Positions 24,473-34,700 of a stretch of 64,000 nucleotides of DNA are shown here, piece by piece (the first letter of the stretch is position 1; every line of letters starts with the position of its first letter). The DNA is from Persicitalea sp963803495. GTDB lineage: Bacteria; Bacteroidota; Bacteroidia; Cytophagales; Spirosomataceae. The translations under genes were made by a program, and so were the position numbers. Under the pieces are notes generated by a model, which saw only the letters and a list, made by a program, of their open reading frames with translations, ran no database searches and was not told the DNA's origin. The stretch is from the NCBI GenBank assembly GCA_963803495.1, contig CAWDMP010000002.1:2852001-2916000 (forward strand). The letters are read 5' to 3'.

Positions 24473-25873
24473 ATGAATGTAATAGAAGAACTGCGCCAGA
24501 ACGAAAGCCTGGCCGGGGTACCCGAGTCACAACTGCAATGGCTCGTCGACCATGGTGAAGTAGTGATCGTGGAAGAGGGCGAGTTTATGTACCAGAACGG
24601 TGATGCCGTAGAGTACTTACTGATTATCGTCGGTGGAAGGCTACGGATGTTTGTCGACCGCAACGGGCAGCACCGTGAGCTGGGCTTTAACGAAAAGCAC
24701 TACATCGGGGGCGTGCTGCCTTACTCGCGGCTCAAAGTGGCCGTAGCGAGTACCATTGCCCTCGAAAAAACCACCGTATTGCGGCTGCACCGCCGGGAGT
24801 TTCCCGAAATGATCGCCAGCCAACAGGAGCTGGTCGAGAGCTTCGTCCACCTCATGCTCGACCGCGTCCGCGATTTCACCAAGCTCGACCAGCAGAATGA
24901 AAAGATGATTTCACTGGGCAAGCTGTCGGCGGGCTTGGCGCACGAGCTCAACAACCCGGCTTCGGCGGTGGTGCGCTCGGCTTCTTCGCTCAAAAAGCAC
25001 CTGAGTTTCGTACCCGAAAAATTCAAGCAAGTCATCAGCATCGAGTCCGATGAGGCGCGGGTCGACCGCGTCAATGAGATTCTGGCGGGCATCCTGCAAC
25101 GCGGCGTACCCAAGCAAACACTCATGGAGCGCTCGGCGCTCGAAGACGAGTTGTACGACTGGATCGAAGACCACGAGGTCGACAACGGCTTCGAGATCGC
25201 GGAGTCGTTTGCCGAGTACGGCATGACGTTGGAAGAGCTCGAAGGCTTTGGCGAACTGACCAATCCCAAAGATATGTTTGCGGTACTGAACTGGATCAAC
25301 GGCGTGCTGATTACCGAACGAATGGTAGACGAAATCGCCGAAGCCTCCCAGCGCATCGGTGATTTGGTGCAGTCGATCAAGGAGTACTCGCACATGGATG
25401 GCGGCACCGACAAAAAAATGGTGGTACTGCGCGACGGCGTGGAAAGTACTCTGCGCATCCTGCAACACAAGATCAAAACAAAAAAAATAAAGGTGAAGCT
25501 GGACTTCCCGGATGCGTTGCCGCAAGTACGCGTGAGCCCGGGCGAGATGAACCAGGTGTGGACCAACCTCATCGACAACGCCATCGACGCCCTGCCCGAA
25601 GCGGGCGAAATCCGCATCGAAGCCAAGCAGGACCGCGAGTTCATCCTCACGAGCGTCATCGACAACGGTACTGGCATTTCCGAAGAGGTACTGGCCCAGA
25701 TCTTCGACCCGTTTTTTACGACTAAGGAAATCGGCAAGGGCAGCGGCCTGGGCCTCGAAATCGCCCAGAACATCGTCAAACGTCACCACGGTCAGATCAC
25801 GGTCGAGTCTCAACCCGGTCACACCGAATTCAGCGTTTGCATTCCAATTCAGTGGATAGTTGATAATGGATAG
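24473..25873 (+). CDS. Histidine kinase with N-terminal cyclic-nucleotide-binding-like domain
   Basis: A 466-residue soluble kinase. Residues about 5-125 form a CRP-like cNMP-binding fold (GVPESQLQWLVDHGEVVIVEEGEFMYQNGD). A HisKA domain follows with H157 in GLAHELNNPAS, then a helical insert (about 180-300), and a HATPase domain with NLIDNAIDAL, DNGTGIS and GKGSGLGLEI boxes. No membrane segment is present. Whether the front domain binds a nucleotide, haem or a redox ligand is unknown. The next gene (164 bp on) begins with a receiver domain and is the probable partner. Confidence 0.9.
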   Translation: MNVIEELRQNESLAGVPESQLQWLVDHGEVVIVEEGEFMYQNGDAVEYLLIIVGGRLRMFVDRNGQHRELGFNEKHYIGGVLPYSRLKVAVASTIALEKTTVLRLHRREFPEMIASQQELVESFVHLMLDRVRDFTKLDQQNEKMISLGKLSAGLAHELNNPASAVVRSASSLKKHLSFVPEKFKQVISIESDEARVDRVNEILAGILQRGVPKQTLMERSALEDELYDWIEDHEVDNGFEIAESFAEYGMTLEELEGFGELTNPKDMFAVLNWINGVLITERMVDEIAEASQRIGDLVQSIKEYSHMDGGTDKKMVVLRDGVESTLRILQHKIKTKKIKVKLDFPDALPQVRVSPGEMNQVWTNLIDNAIDALPEAGEIRIEAKQDREFILTSVIDNGTGISEEVLAQIFDPFFTTKEIGKGSGLGLEIAQNIVKRHHGQITVESQPGHTEFSVCIPIQWIVDNG

Positions 25874-26036
25874 TGGATAGTTATTTCGCTTTCTATTCAT
25901 TAGCTTCTTTTTAAGAATACCCTACACTACTAATTGCAAAAAAGCTAAGCGTTGAAATGCTGACATAACGTACAGAAACGAGAGTGTACCACACATTCAA
26001 GACATTATCAACTCTCCACTATCAATTATCAATACA
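25858..26036. repeat. Inverted pair of GATAGT-type word repeats
   Basis: The left part (25858-25885) reads GTTGATAATGGATAGTGG and on; the right part (26006-26036) reads ATCAACTCTCCACTATC and on. The core arms GATAGTGGATAGTT and AACTCTCCACTATC are complementary with one mismatch. They frame the intergenic space between the kinase and the receiver-flavoprotein fusion, and the right arm ends 1 bp before the ATG. Confidence 0.75.
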
Positions 26037-26037
26037 T

Positions 26038-27699
26038 ATGAAGCAGCCCATCATCATAGCCGTAGACGACGACGCCCAGGTACTTCGGGCCCTGACGCGC
26101 GACCTGCGGAGCGAGTACCGGAAGGAATACAAAGTCATGAGTACCGACTCGGCCAAGGAAGCGCTAGAAGCGCTGGCCGATCTCAAGCAGAAAAACGAGA
26201 CCGTCGCACTCTTCGTGTCGGATCAGCGCATGCCCGAAATGCTGGGCGTGGAGTACCTGACGGAGGCGAAGAAGATTTTCCCCCACGCCAAGCGGGTACT
26301 GCTCACGGCCTACTCCGACACCGACGCCGCCATCAAGGCCATCAACGACGTGCAGCTCGACTACTACCTGATGAAGCCCTGGAATCCGCCCGAGGAAAAG
26401 ATGTACCCCGTGCTGACCGACCTGCTGGAAGATTGGCAGATGAACAACATCCCGGAGTTCGACGGCATTCGGGTACTGGGATACCAGTTCTCGCCCAAAT
26501 CGCACGAGATCAAAGACTATTTGTCGGGAAACCTCTATCCCTACCAGTGGTACGACATCGAAACGAGCGACCGCGCCAGGGAGCTCATGGCGACCAACAA
26601 CTTGGAAGGCAAAGATGCGCCCTTCGTGTTTTTCGAGGATGGTAGTTTTCTGGTGCAACCCGAGTTGCGGGCCATTTCCGAAAAACTGGGACTGAGCCTG
26701 CAAAAGACCAGTGAAATGTACGACGTCGTCATCATCGGTGCGGGTCCGGCGGGCCTGTCGGCGGCGGTGTACGGTGGATCGGAAGGGCTGAAAACACTTT
26801 TGATCGAAAAGCGTGCGCCCGGCGGGCAGGCGGGTACCAGCTCCCGGATCGAGAACTACCTGGGCTTTCCCTCCGGTCTGAGCGGGGCCGAGCTTTCGCG
26901 GCGGGCCATCACGCAAGTGGCCCGGTTTGGGGTCGATATTCTGTCGCCGGAAGAGGTAGTTGGTATCGAGATCAAGGACAACTACAAGATTCTGACGCTG
27001 GGCAGCGGGAAGGTCATCAACACCAAGAGCATCGTCATCACCACGGGCGTCAACTACCGTAAGCTCGACACCAAGGGCGTCGACGATTTTACGGGGGCGG
27101 GCGTGTACTACGGTGCGGCTACGACCGAAGCCAACGCCTGCCGCGACAAGGAAGTGTACGTAGTAGGTGGTGGCAACTCGGCCGGGCAGGGCGCGATGTA
27201 CCTATCGCAATTCGCCAAAAACGTGTATATCCTCATCCGCAAGCCCGATTTGGCGGCCACGATGTCGAGCTACCTTATCGACCAGATCGACGGTACCGAC
27301 AACATTCATCTGCTGGCTTGCACCGAGATTCAGGAAGCCAAAGGCGACGGACATTTGCAGGAACTCATTCTGGATGATCTCGATAAAGGTACCTCCCGTT
27401 CGGTACCGGCCGACGCACTCTTTATTTTCATCGGCGCCAAGCCTTACACCGAGTGGATCAGTACCGAGATGCTCAAAGACAAACGCGGCTTTATCGAAAC
27501 GGGCCGCGACCTGGTCAACTACCCCGACTACCGTAAAATCTGGAAGAAAAAGCGCGAGCCCTATACCCAGGAAACATGCGTACCGGGCGTATTTGCGGCG
27601 GGCGACGTGCGCGCCTCGGCCATGAACCGCGTGGCCTCCGCCGTGGGCGAAGGCGCGATGTCGATCAGTTTCGTGCACAAGTACCTGGCTGAGATGTAG
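26038..27699 (+). CDS. Receiver / glutaredoxin-like / flavoprotein fusion (TrxR-like without CxxC)
   Basis: A 553-residue three-part protein from ATG 26038. (1) A receiver domain, about 1-125, with acidic pocket DDD and D62 in SDQRMPEM. (2) A glutaredoxin-like domain, about 140-220, in which the CPYC site is SPKS. (3) A thioredoxin-reductase-like FAD/NAD(P)H domain, from about 230, with GAGPAG at 234-239, GGQAGTSSRIENYLGFP and GGGNSAGQGA. Where TrxB has the CATC pair, this protein has YYGAAT (357-362). It therefore cannot do dithiol chemistry and the label thioredoxin reductase would mislead. Phosphorylation may gate a flavin reaction. A UBP zinc finger gene follows. Confidence 0.9.
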   Translation: MKQPIIIAVDDDAQVLRALTRDLRSEYRKEYKVMSTDSAKEALEALADLKQKNETVALFVSDQRMPEMLGVEYLTEAKKIFPHAKRVLLTAYSDTDAAIKAINDVQLDYYLMKPWNPPEEKMYPVLTDLLEDWQMNNIPEFDGIRVLGYQFSPKSHEIKDYLSGNLYPYQWYDIETSDRARELMATNNLEGKDAPFVFFEDGSFLVQPELRAISEKLGLSLQKTSEMYDVVIIGAGPAGLSAAVYGGSEGLKTLLIEKRAPGGQAGTSSRIENYLGFPSGLSGAELSRRAITQVARFGVDILSPEEVVGIEIKDNYKILTLGSGKVINTKSIVITTGVNYRKLDTKGVDDFTGAGVYYGAATTEANACRDKEVYVVGGGNSAGQGAMYLSQFAKNVYILIRKPDLAATMSSYLIDQIDGTDNIHLLACTEIQEAKGDGHLQELILDDLDKGTSRSVPADALFIFIGAKPYTEWISTEMLKDKRGFIETGRDLVNYPDYRKIWKKKREPYTQETCVPGVFAAGDVRASAMNRVASAVGEGAMSISFVHKYLAEM

Positions 27700-27779
27700 T
27701 TTGGCTCGGTCCGGCGTTCCGGTCGTCTGTCGATCAGCCCCTAAGCGATTTTTGTATTGTCGATCTCTGCATAATTATT

Positions 27780-28049
27780 ATGGAAAAGAATACCTGTCAA
27801 CACCTCGCATCCATCGGCGCTGTAAAAACGTCCGAGCAGCGCGTTTGCGAAGAATGTGTCAAGATCGGCGGGCGCTGGGTACACCTGCGTACCTGCCAAA
27901 GCTGCGGCGTCACGCTCTGCTGCAACTCGTCGCCGCACCGCCACGCTACCGCCCACTTTCACGAAGTCGGGCATCCCGTCGTGGCCTCGGCCGAGCCGGG
28001 CGAGCGCTGGCTCTGGTGCTACGAAGACGAGTTATTTGGTGAGTATTAA
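27780..28049 (+). CDS. UBP-type zinc finger protein
   Basis: An 89-residue protein formed by a single ZnF-UBP domain. Zinc ligands are readable as C6 and H8 (CQH), C23 and C26 (CEEC), C39 and C42 (CQSC), and the following His cluster (SPHRHATAHFHEVGHP) with WLWCYEDE at the end. In eukaryotes this fold binds the ubiquitin C-terminus. Bacterial copies have no known ligand and often lie beside flavoprotein or kinase genes, as here (80 bp after the receiver fusion). It may be an adaptor for that module. Confidence 0.88.
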   Translation: MEKNTCQHLASIGAVKTSEQRVCEECVKIGGRWVHLRTCQSCGVTLCCNSSPHRHATAHFHEVGHPVVASAEPGERWLWCYEDELFGEY

Positions 28050-28099
28050 GAAAAGCCCCGCCTACCGTTCTAATTTTTAACCCCAAATGCCTATTAACC

Positions 28100-29023
28100 T
28101 TGATTATCTACGAAAGCAACAAAAACTTCCTCAATGACATCGGCCACCTGACCCGTAGCTGGACGATGCGAAAAATCGTTCGAAGCACGGCGGGTGTCGC
28201 GGGCTTTACTACCCTGTTTTGCATTGCCGTCATGGAGTTTGACCTTAATTTCCACGCGCCCTCCAGCATCTTTTCGCTACTGGGCATCGTGCTGAGCGTA
28301 CTGCTGGTGTTCCGTACCAACAGCGCCTACGACCGCTGGTGGGAGGGCCGCAAGCAGTGGGGCGCGCTCGTCAACCACTGCCGCAACCTGGCCGTGACGT
28401 CCCACGCGATTTTCCCCAAAGACGACCACCGCAGTCGCGCCGAAATGGCGACGCTGATCTCCAATTTCTGTCTGGCGCTCACCGAGCATTTGCGGGGCGG
28501 CACCCGCGTGGAAGATCTGATGGCCCTTAGCCCCGAGGAGGAAGCGAGTTACCGAAGTAAAAAGCACATCCCGGCGCACATCAGCTCGCTTATTTTTGCC
28601 AAAACCCAGGTCATGTACCGCAGCGGGGCCATCACCGGCGACGACACCCGCAACATGAAACCCCACACCCAGGCCCTGCTCGACATCGCCGGGGCCTGTG
28701 AGCGCATCAAGAAAACGCCCATCCCGTTCTCGTACAGCGTCTACATCAAGATCCTGATTCTGGCCTATTCGTCCATGCTGCCTTTCGGACTGGTGCGCGA
28801 CTTTGGGTACTTCGCCATTCCGCTGGTGACGTTCATTTTCTTCACTTTTATCGGCATCGAAATGCTGGGTAGCGAAATCGAAGAACCTTTCGGCCTGGAC
28901 TGCAACGACCTGCCCACCGCCGACATCGCCCACACGATCAAGGGCAATGTCTTCGAGATTCTGGAAGTGGATTTGGCGCAGGAAGTAGCCCATAAGCAGA
29001 AGCTTTACGATAAGGTGTTCTGA
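28100..29023 (+). CDS. Bestrophin family ion channel
   Basis: A 307-residue membrane protein of the bestrophin/UPF0187 family. It starts at TTG 28100 (MIIYESNKNFLNDIG), which fits the family's N-terminus; no in-frame ATG precedes it. Hydrophobic segments lie at about 30-50, 55-75, 210-230 and 235-255. RTNSAYDRWWEGRKQWGALV is the hallmark motif. Bacterial bestrophins form pentameric ion channels. In some bacteria and algae they are linked to bicarbonate supply, which would suit the carbonic anhydrase gene that follows 49 bp later; that link is inference. Confidence 0.87.
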   Translation: MIIYESNKNFLNDIGHLTRSWTMRKIVRSTAGVAGFTTLFCIAVMEFDLNFHAPSSIFSLLGIVLSVLLVFRTNSAYDRWWEGRKQWGALVNHCRNLAVTSHAIFPKDDHRSRAEMATLISNFCLALTEHLRGGTRVEDLMALSPEEEASYRSKKHIPAHISSLIFAKTQVMYRSGAITGDDTRNMKPHTQALLDIAGACERIKKTPIPFSYSVYIKILILAYSSMLPFGLVRDFGYFAIPLVTFIFFTFIGIEMLGSEIEEPFGLDCNDLPTADIAHTIKGNVFEILEVDLAQEVAHKQKLYDKVF

Positions 29024-29072
29024 ATGAGATCCCGATGTTTGTAAATTATTTTTTCACCCAAAAACCTCAAAC

Positions 29073-29720
29073 ATGAAAAACGAAATCAGCAATCTCCTGA
29101 CCAACAACCAGGAATGGGTAACCGAAAAGCTGCAACTCGACCCTGAATTTTTTGAGAAAGGCGCGCAAGGCCAACACCCCAAGTACCTGTGGATTGGCTG
29201 CTCCGACAGCCGCGTGCCGCCCGACGAAATCACCAAGACTTCGCCCGGCGAAATTTTTGTACACCGCAACATCGCCAACCTCGTCGTGCAGACCGACATG
29301 AACATGCTCAGCGTGTTGCAGTACGCTGTGGATGTACTCAAAGTGGAGCACGTCATCGTGTGCGGGCACTACGGTTGTGGGGGCGTCGATGCCGCAATGG
29401 GTACACACCAGTATGGCCTGATCGACAACTGGATACGTCAGATCAAGGATACCCAAAACTACTACTGGAAACAGCTGGACGAACTGGACAAAGCCGCCCG
29501 CTTCGCTCGCCTGGTAGAGCTGAACGTGATCGAGCAGGTGTACAATTTAGGTAAAACCAACACCATTCAAAATGCCTGGAAAGAAGGCAGTCGTCCCCAA
29601 CTTCACGGCTGGGTTTACGACCTCAAAACGGGCAAGATCAAGGAGCAGACGAGCAACATCCACGACGAAGAGACGCTGAAAGAAGTCTGTAAATTCGAGA
29701 TGGGGGTGATCGGGCAGTAA
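29073..29720 (+). CDS. can: Beta-class carbonic anhydrase
   Basis: A 215-residue enzyme that interconverts CO2 and bicarbonate in the cytoplasm. Zinc ligands and the Asp-Arg dyad are readable as C-x-D-x-R (WIGCSDSRVPPDEI) and H-x2-C (VCGHYGCGGVDAA). HRNIANLV is also typical. The length and the C-terminal region match the plant-like/E. coli Can type. It directly follows the bestrophin gene on the same strand. Confidence 0.94.
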   Translation: MKNEISNLLTNNQEWVTEKLQLDPEFFEKGAQGQHPKYLWIGCSDSRVPPDEITKTSPGEIFVHRNIANLVVQTDMNMLSVLQYAVDVLKVEHVIVCGHYGCGGVDAAMGTHQYGLIDNWIRQIKDTQNYYWKQLDELDKAARFARLVELNVIEQVYNLGKTNTIQNAWKEGSRPQLHGWVYDLKTGKIKEQTSNIHDEETLKEVCKFEMGVIGQ

Positions 29721-29741
29721 GCGGCCCTTAAGTTGTTTCGC

Positions 29742-30443
29742 TCAGCGCTTTTTGATTTCCCCGCCGCCTGAAGTATTCGTACTCACGCGGCGGGGATTTC
29801 CGTAGTAGTACACGCTCGCCGCGCCGGAAGCGTTGGCTTCCAGGTCAAAATCGACGTAGACGTGTACGTCGGCCGCGCCCGATGCGGTGACGGTCGCATG
29901 GTCGCAACGCAAGGCGCGGCCTTTGAAATCGCTGCCCCCCGAAGCGGTGACGCTGAGCGAAGCGGCCAGGCCTTTGATGGTGGCGTCGGCTCCGCCGGAA
30001 GTCTGGATGGTGAAGTTTTTTACGGATAATTCGAGCCGCACATCACTGCCACCGCTGGCCCGACAGGTCATTCTTTCGGCTTGCAGTATGCCCTCCGAGT
30101 ACACATCGGAGCCGCCCGACGATTCAATGCGCTCGAGCGTACGCACGGTGAGATAGGCTTTGAGTACTTTGGTTCGAAGAAAGTTTTTGCTTATGGTAAG
30201 CGTCAGCGTACCGTTGCTTACTTCGGAGGTGAAGTACTCTATTGCACCCGGGTCGGCTTCGAGCGTCAGTTCATCGTGGTCGCCTTGTCGGATGTACAGG
30301 TCGATGCCATGATCGACTTTCACCGCCCGCACGTCGCGGACCGCCCGCTTTTCGGTGCGGACCGCGCTGGTGCTTTGGGCATGTGAGGCGAGTACGGTAC
30401 CTACTAAAAGCAAGACGATCCAAAAAGTGCGGGTGTATGTCAT
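29742..30443 (-). CDS. Exported head-GIN domain protein (DUF2807)
   Basis: A 233-residue protein with a signal peptide (FWIVLLLVGTVLASHAQ). The mature part is a repetitive beta-solenoid with recurring SGGSDV, SGGADA and SGAADV turns at spacings of about 20 residues, the mark of putative auto-transporter adhesin head GIN domains. The lone short form here is probably a surface or periplasmic protein of unknown role. It is convergent with carbonic anhydrase (21 bp apart). Confidence 0.85.
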   Translation of the reverse strand: MTYTRTFWIVLLLVGTVLASHAQSTSAVRTEKRAVRDVRAVKVDHGIDLYIRQGDHDELTLEADPGAIEYFTSEVSNGTLTLTISKNFLRTKVLKAYLTVRTLERIESSGGSDVYSEGILQAERMTCRASGGSDVRLELSVKNFTIQTSGGADATIKGLAASLSVTASGGSDFKGRALRCDHATVTASGAADVHVYVDFDLEANASGAASVYYYGNPRRVSTNTSGGGEIKKR

Positions 30444-30532
30444 CGTAGGGGCTGAAAATGGGTTCGTTGCTAATCAGATGCGAAAAACGCTGCGATCGTT
30501 GCGTCGGTGTTCGCTGTTTTTTACTACTAAGT

Positions 30533-31744
30533 TCAAGAAGTACCTTTCTGTTTGTTTTTCCGGGGGGTGACATCGGCAGGTAGCCATGTTTTCAGGCACA
30601 GTTCCAGCTCCGCCACCGATACGTGAATGTCGTCTTCTAGCCCTGAGGCCCAATCACCAGTACCCGCCGGACCGTGAAAATAAGCCGAGTAGCCAAGCCC
30701 GAAGGTGTGGGCCAGATACCGGAAGAAGCCGGGTGTGTACGTGGGAGCGAAAATCTCGAACAGCTGAGTACCCGGCTGACACCACAGGATGTTGCTGAAC
30801 GACGCCCCGTGCGGACCAATGACAAACTCGGCCTGCTGGTAGATGCGTACCTGCTCGGTAACGGACTGCGGCATATCTTCGATAACCTCGAACCCGTAGC
30901 CTTGCAGCAGCGCGATGAGTGCCGGTTCGTTCAGGATGCGTCGGCGACCCGACCGGCTGATGTAAATTCGCTTGCGCGGCCCCTCGACGGGGGAGATCTG
31001 AGCCAACACGTACTTGCGGAGAGCGAATATGTCGGCCTTGTGGGGATAAAACCAGTGCCCCGCATTGGCCAGTACGCACCGCTCGAAGGTTACGTTGGTG
31101 GTGCGGCTATCGACTAACCGGTCGGCGGCAACGCCTAGTAAGGCCAGGAAATCACGCTCGTAAGCAGTACCGAACAAAGGGTAGGCTACAATCGCCGCCC
31201 TAAACTCGGCTTCGGACAGTACCTCTTTGATTCGGCATAGTTTGGCGGCTACCAAAAAGACAAAATCGTAATAGCCACCCCACATGGCCCCGTCCAGATA
31301 ATGGCTCCAAGGCGCAATCAGCGTTGGCGCAAACAGGTCGGTTCTCTTGACCGAGGGAAAAAGATTATGATGAAAATCATCCGTATTCACATCCAGACAC
31401 AAGAGTTTCTTACCCAGTTGGATGCTGCCGTAGGGATATTGCTTCGCTACTCCGGCCGAAACCTCGTGAAGCCAAACTGAAACGGGTTGGTTCACGGCCT
31501 GTTCAGCCGGGAAGTACTGTTTGCTCGGCTGGCCCAGGTCCACCGTTTCGGGTAGGGTGAATGGGTCGGCGGGGTGCCAGCTTATGCGGTGACCATCGAG
31601 GAACGACTCGGTTTGGCGGCTGTCCAGAAACACAACGCCGCTCAATCGGTACAGTCGTCGGGCAATAGCAGGCCAATACCGGCGTACCTGGCTTTTCAGA
31701 GTGCGAAATAGTTGTGTACTCATGGCATACGATTCATTGCTCAC
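30533..31744 (-). CDS. Glycosyltransferase family 61 (DUF563) protein
   Basis: A 403-residue protein whose C-terminal half carries the GT61 signature (KRIYISRSGRRRILNE..., FVIGPHGASFSNILWCQPG). A GTG start at 31744 overlaps the TGA of the NRPS gene (GTGA), which suggests translational coupling; ATG 31723 is the alternative. GT61 enzymes transfer sugars such as xylose or GlcNAc. Its place as the last gene of the NRPS-PKS operon suggests that it glycosylates the product, but it could also belong to a surface glycan and be co-transcribed by chance. Confidence 0.82.
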   Translation of the reverse strand: MSNESYAMSTQLFRTLKSQVRRYWPAIARRLYRLSGVVFLDSRQTESFLDGHRISWHPADPFTLPETVDLGQPSKQYFPAEQAVNQPVSVWLHEVSAGVAKQYPYGSIQLGKKLLCLDVNTDDFHHNLFPSVKRTDLFAPTLIAPWSHYLDGAMWGGYYDFVFLVAAKLCRIKEVLSEAEFRAAIVAYPLFGTAYERDFLALLGVAADRLVDSRTTNVTFERCVLANAGHWFYPHKADIFALRKYVLAQISPVEGPRKRIYISRSGRRRILNEPALIALLQGYGFEVIEDMPQSVTEQVRIYQQAEFVIGPHGASFSNILWCQPGTQLFEIFAPTYTPGFFRYLAHTFGLGYSAYFHGPAGTGDWASGLEDDIHVSVAELELCLKTWLPADVTPRKNKQKGTS

Positions 31745-34700
31745 CCACTCTCGTTCAAGGCCTTTTGAATGATTCGGGCCGTTTCCTGGTCGTGCGACGC
31801 CTCGAACATCGTCTTGTGGTCGCCGGGTACCTCGTACACCGTCACCCCTTTGAGCGCATACTTCTTCCAGCCCAAGAAAGTAAAATCAGCGACGAAGTAA
31901 GGGCGTTTTTGGGCTCGAAACAAAGTAACGTGCCCGTCAAAAGGCCTGATGACGTGCTTTTGGTAGGCGTTTTCGACTTTTGCCATGATGGGGGACAAAT
32001 CCCCCAACGTATCGCCCGGCTTCGGCTCTTTCCGAAGGCCTATGGCACTCAAAATTTCGTTGGCTTTTCGTTTGAAAAACGATTTCTGGTAGGCGACCGT
32101 CTGCGCGGGATCTTCTACGAACGAACGAATTACCCAAAGTAGCTTAGGGAATTGACGCCGGATGCGTTTGGCGAGATTGTTGGCATTGAACACTTGGGTA
32201 GTTATAATCTCAGCATCCGTGTCAAAAAGACCCAAAAGCTGAACGTCCTTATTCATTCTATGAAGAATACGGACCATTTCTACGGCTATGTAGCCCCCAA
32301 ATGAATAACCCGCCAGCGCATAAGGTCCCGCCGGATTCTGTTCGAGCAGTTCACTGACGTAGAAAGCGGCCATGTCGTCGATGCTGTCCAACAGCTCGTC
32401 TTGCCGATCGAGTCCCCGCCCCTGAAAACCATAGACCGGCTGGTCCGGGTCCATTTTGTGGGCTACGCCTTTGAAATTCATCAAGTTCAATCCATCACCG
32501 TGAACGAAATAGATCGGCATCCGGGTACCGGTCGGTTTGATGGGTACCAGTGATTTCCAGTTGGTTGCTTTTTCGTTGGTTTGCAATAGCAAAGCCAACT
32601 TCTGAATGGTCGGGTACTCGAAAAGGGTGGAGAGGGGTAGCCGTTTCCCGGTTTCCCGCTCGATTCGGGTCATGATTTGTACGGCAATCAACGAGTGTCC
32701 TCCGAGTTCAAAGAAATCGTCCGTTTCGCTGATCTTTTCAAGCCCCAGTATATCCGACCAAATGCCCGCCACTAACGCTTCTTCCCGGCTGCGCGGCCGA
32801 GCGACCGCCAGGTCCGCCGACTGACTTTCACTTTCAGGCGTGGGAAGTGCCTTCCGGTCGATTTTCCCATTGGGCGTGAGCGGCAACTGGGTCAATATGA
32901 CAAACTCAGTCGGTACCATGTAATCCGGTAACGACTCTTTCATCCGCTGTTTCCAGCGTTCGCGCCATTCGGATGCTTCGCCGCCATCAAGCGTATCTTT
33001 TGGCACTATGTACGCAACCAGGTGCGGATCGCCGGGCCGATCCTCGCGGGCTACCACCACGGCGTCCTTAATATCGCTGTTCTTCAATAGCGCGTGATCG
33101 ATCTCACCGAGTTCGATGCGGTACCCTCTGATCTTGACCTGCTGATCCATTCGGCCCAGGCAACGAATCTCGCCATTGGGCGTCCATTTGCCCAGGTCGC
33201 CGGTGCGATAAAGCAATCCGTCGCCAAACGGGTTTTTAACAAACTTTTCCGCGTTCAGCTCGGGCCGGTTGTGGTACCCGCGCGCCACGCCCGCCCCGGC
33301 AATGGTGATTTCACCCACCGACCCGATGCCCAGCTGTTTCCCGGCATCATCCAGAATGAACACTTGGGTATTGTGAATGGGTCGGCCAATGGTGATTAGG
33401 TTGTCAGACGGGAGAATTTGTTTGCCCGTCGAGTAAATGGTCGTCTCCGTCGGGCCGTACATATTCCACAGCGAAGTACAACGCGCCATCAGCTTTTGGG
33501 CCAAATCTTTTGTCAGGGGCTCCCCGCAGCATAGTACTTTCAGCGGCAGGGGATTTTCCCAACCCGCCGCCAGCATTATTTTGTAGGTTGCGGGCGTAGC
33601 CTGGATTATCGAAATCTGCTTGTTTTCAGCAGTTTCCAGCAGCAGACGACCGTCGCGGGTGGTTTCGCTATCGGCCAGGACGAGCGTCGCGCCGACCAGC
33701 AGCGGCAGAAACAATTCCAGACCGGCGATGTCGAATGAAATCGTGGTGACCGCCAGCAAACGATCGTCCGGCGTGATGCCCGGCCAAGCGATCATGCTCA
33801 TGAGCAAATTGACCAGGTTACGGTGCTCGATCAGAACCCCCTTGGGCCTGCCCGTGGAACCGGAGGTATACAGGATATAAGCTAAATCGTCACCGTTAGT
33901 CGATATGGTCGGTTCGCTTGTGGGCAACGTTGATGATTCGGCCAGTACCTTTTCTATTTCTAATTCGCTCACCGGCGTATTCAAACGGCTCGCGTACTTC
34001 TTCGATGTGACGACCATCCGGGCCGATGAATCGGTCAGCATGTAGGCAAGCCGGTCGTGGGGAAAGGACGGGTCGAGGGGTAGGTACGCCGCCCCGGCTT
34101 TCAGGACGGCGAGTAGCGCAATCAATAGCTCGGGGGAACGGTCGAGCGCTACCCCGACGAAGTCGCCTTTTTGGATGCCCTTTTCTACCAAATACCTGGC
34201 CAACTGGTTGGCGGTCTCGTGCAGACGCCGGTACGTCAGCGTCTGTTGCTGAAATACCAAGGCGGTTTTTTCCGGGAACCGGGCGGCGGTTTGGGCCAAA
34301 AATTGATGAAGAGGTTGCTGTTTCGGAGCGTACGTTGCTTCCTCCTGAGTTGGCGCTTCTGCCTGAATCGGCGCTGCTACGGCCTCATTGGTCATGCCCC
34401 AGTTCAGGGTATCTACGCGTATCGAGGGGTTCGCCACGACTTCGCGAATCAGGTTTTCGAACCCCACCATCATCCTGTCGATGGTTCCAGGTTTGAACAA
34501 CTGCGTATTGTACGACCATTCCAAAGTCAGCGAATTTTCGGAGCCAGACGCGTTCAGAAATAACTCGAAGTTCTCGTAGGCCCGAGGATTACTCATGAGC
34601 TGGTAGGGCAAACCATGAAAATCGACGCCATCGGCCAGGCCCATGTCGAGGTTGAAAATTGCCGGCACCAGGGGTATCCGGGACGAATCGCGGGTGATGC

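Noticed and set aside
24721..25900. Long Ser-rich or Val-rich minus-strand frames over the cNMP-domain kinase
   Set aside because: Two overlapping antisense frames with no motifs, whereas the plus frame has all kinase boxes.
26038..27699. Annotation as functional thioredoxin reductase
   Set aside because: Both the CxxC of the reductase part and that of the glutaredoxin-like part are absent.
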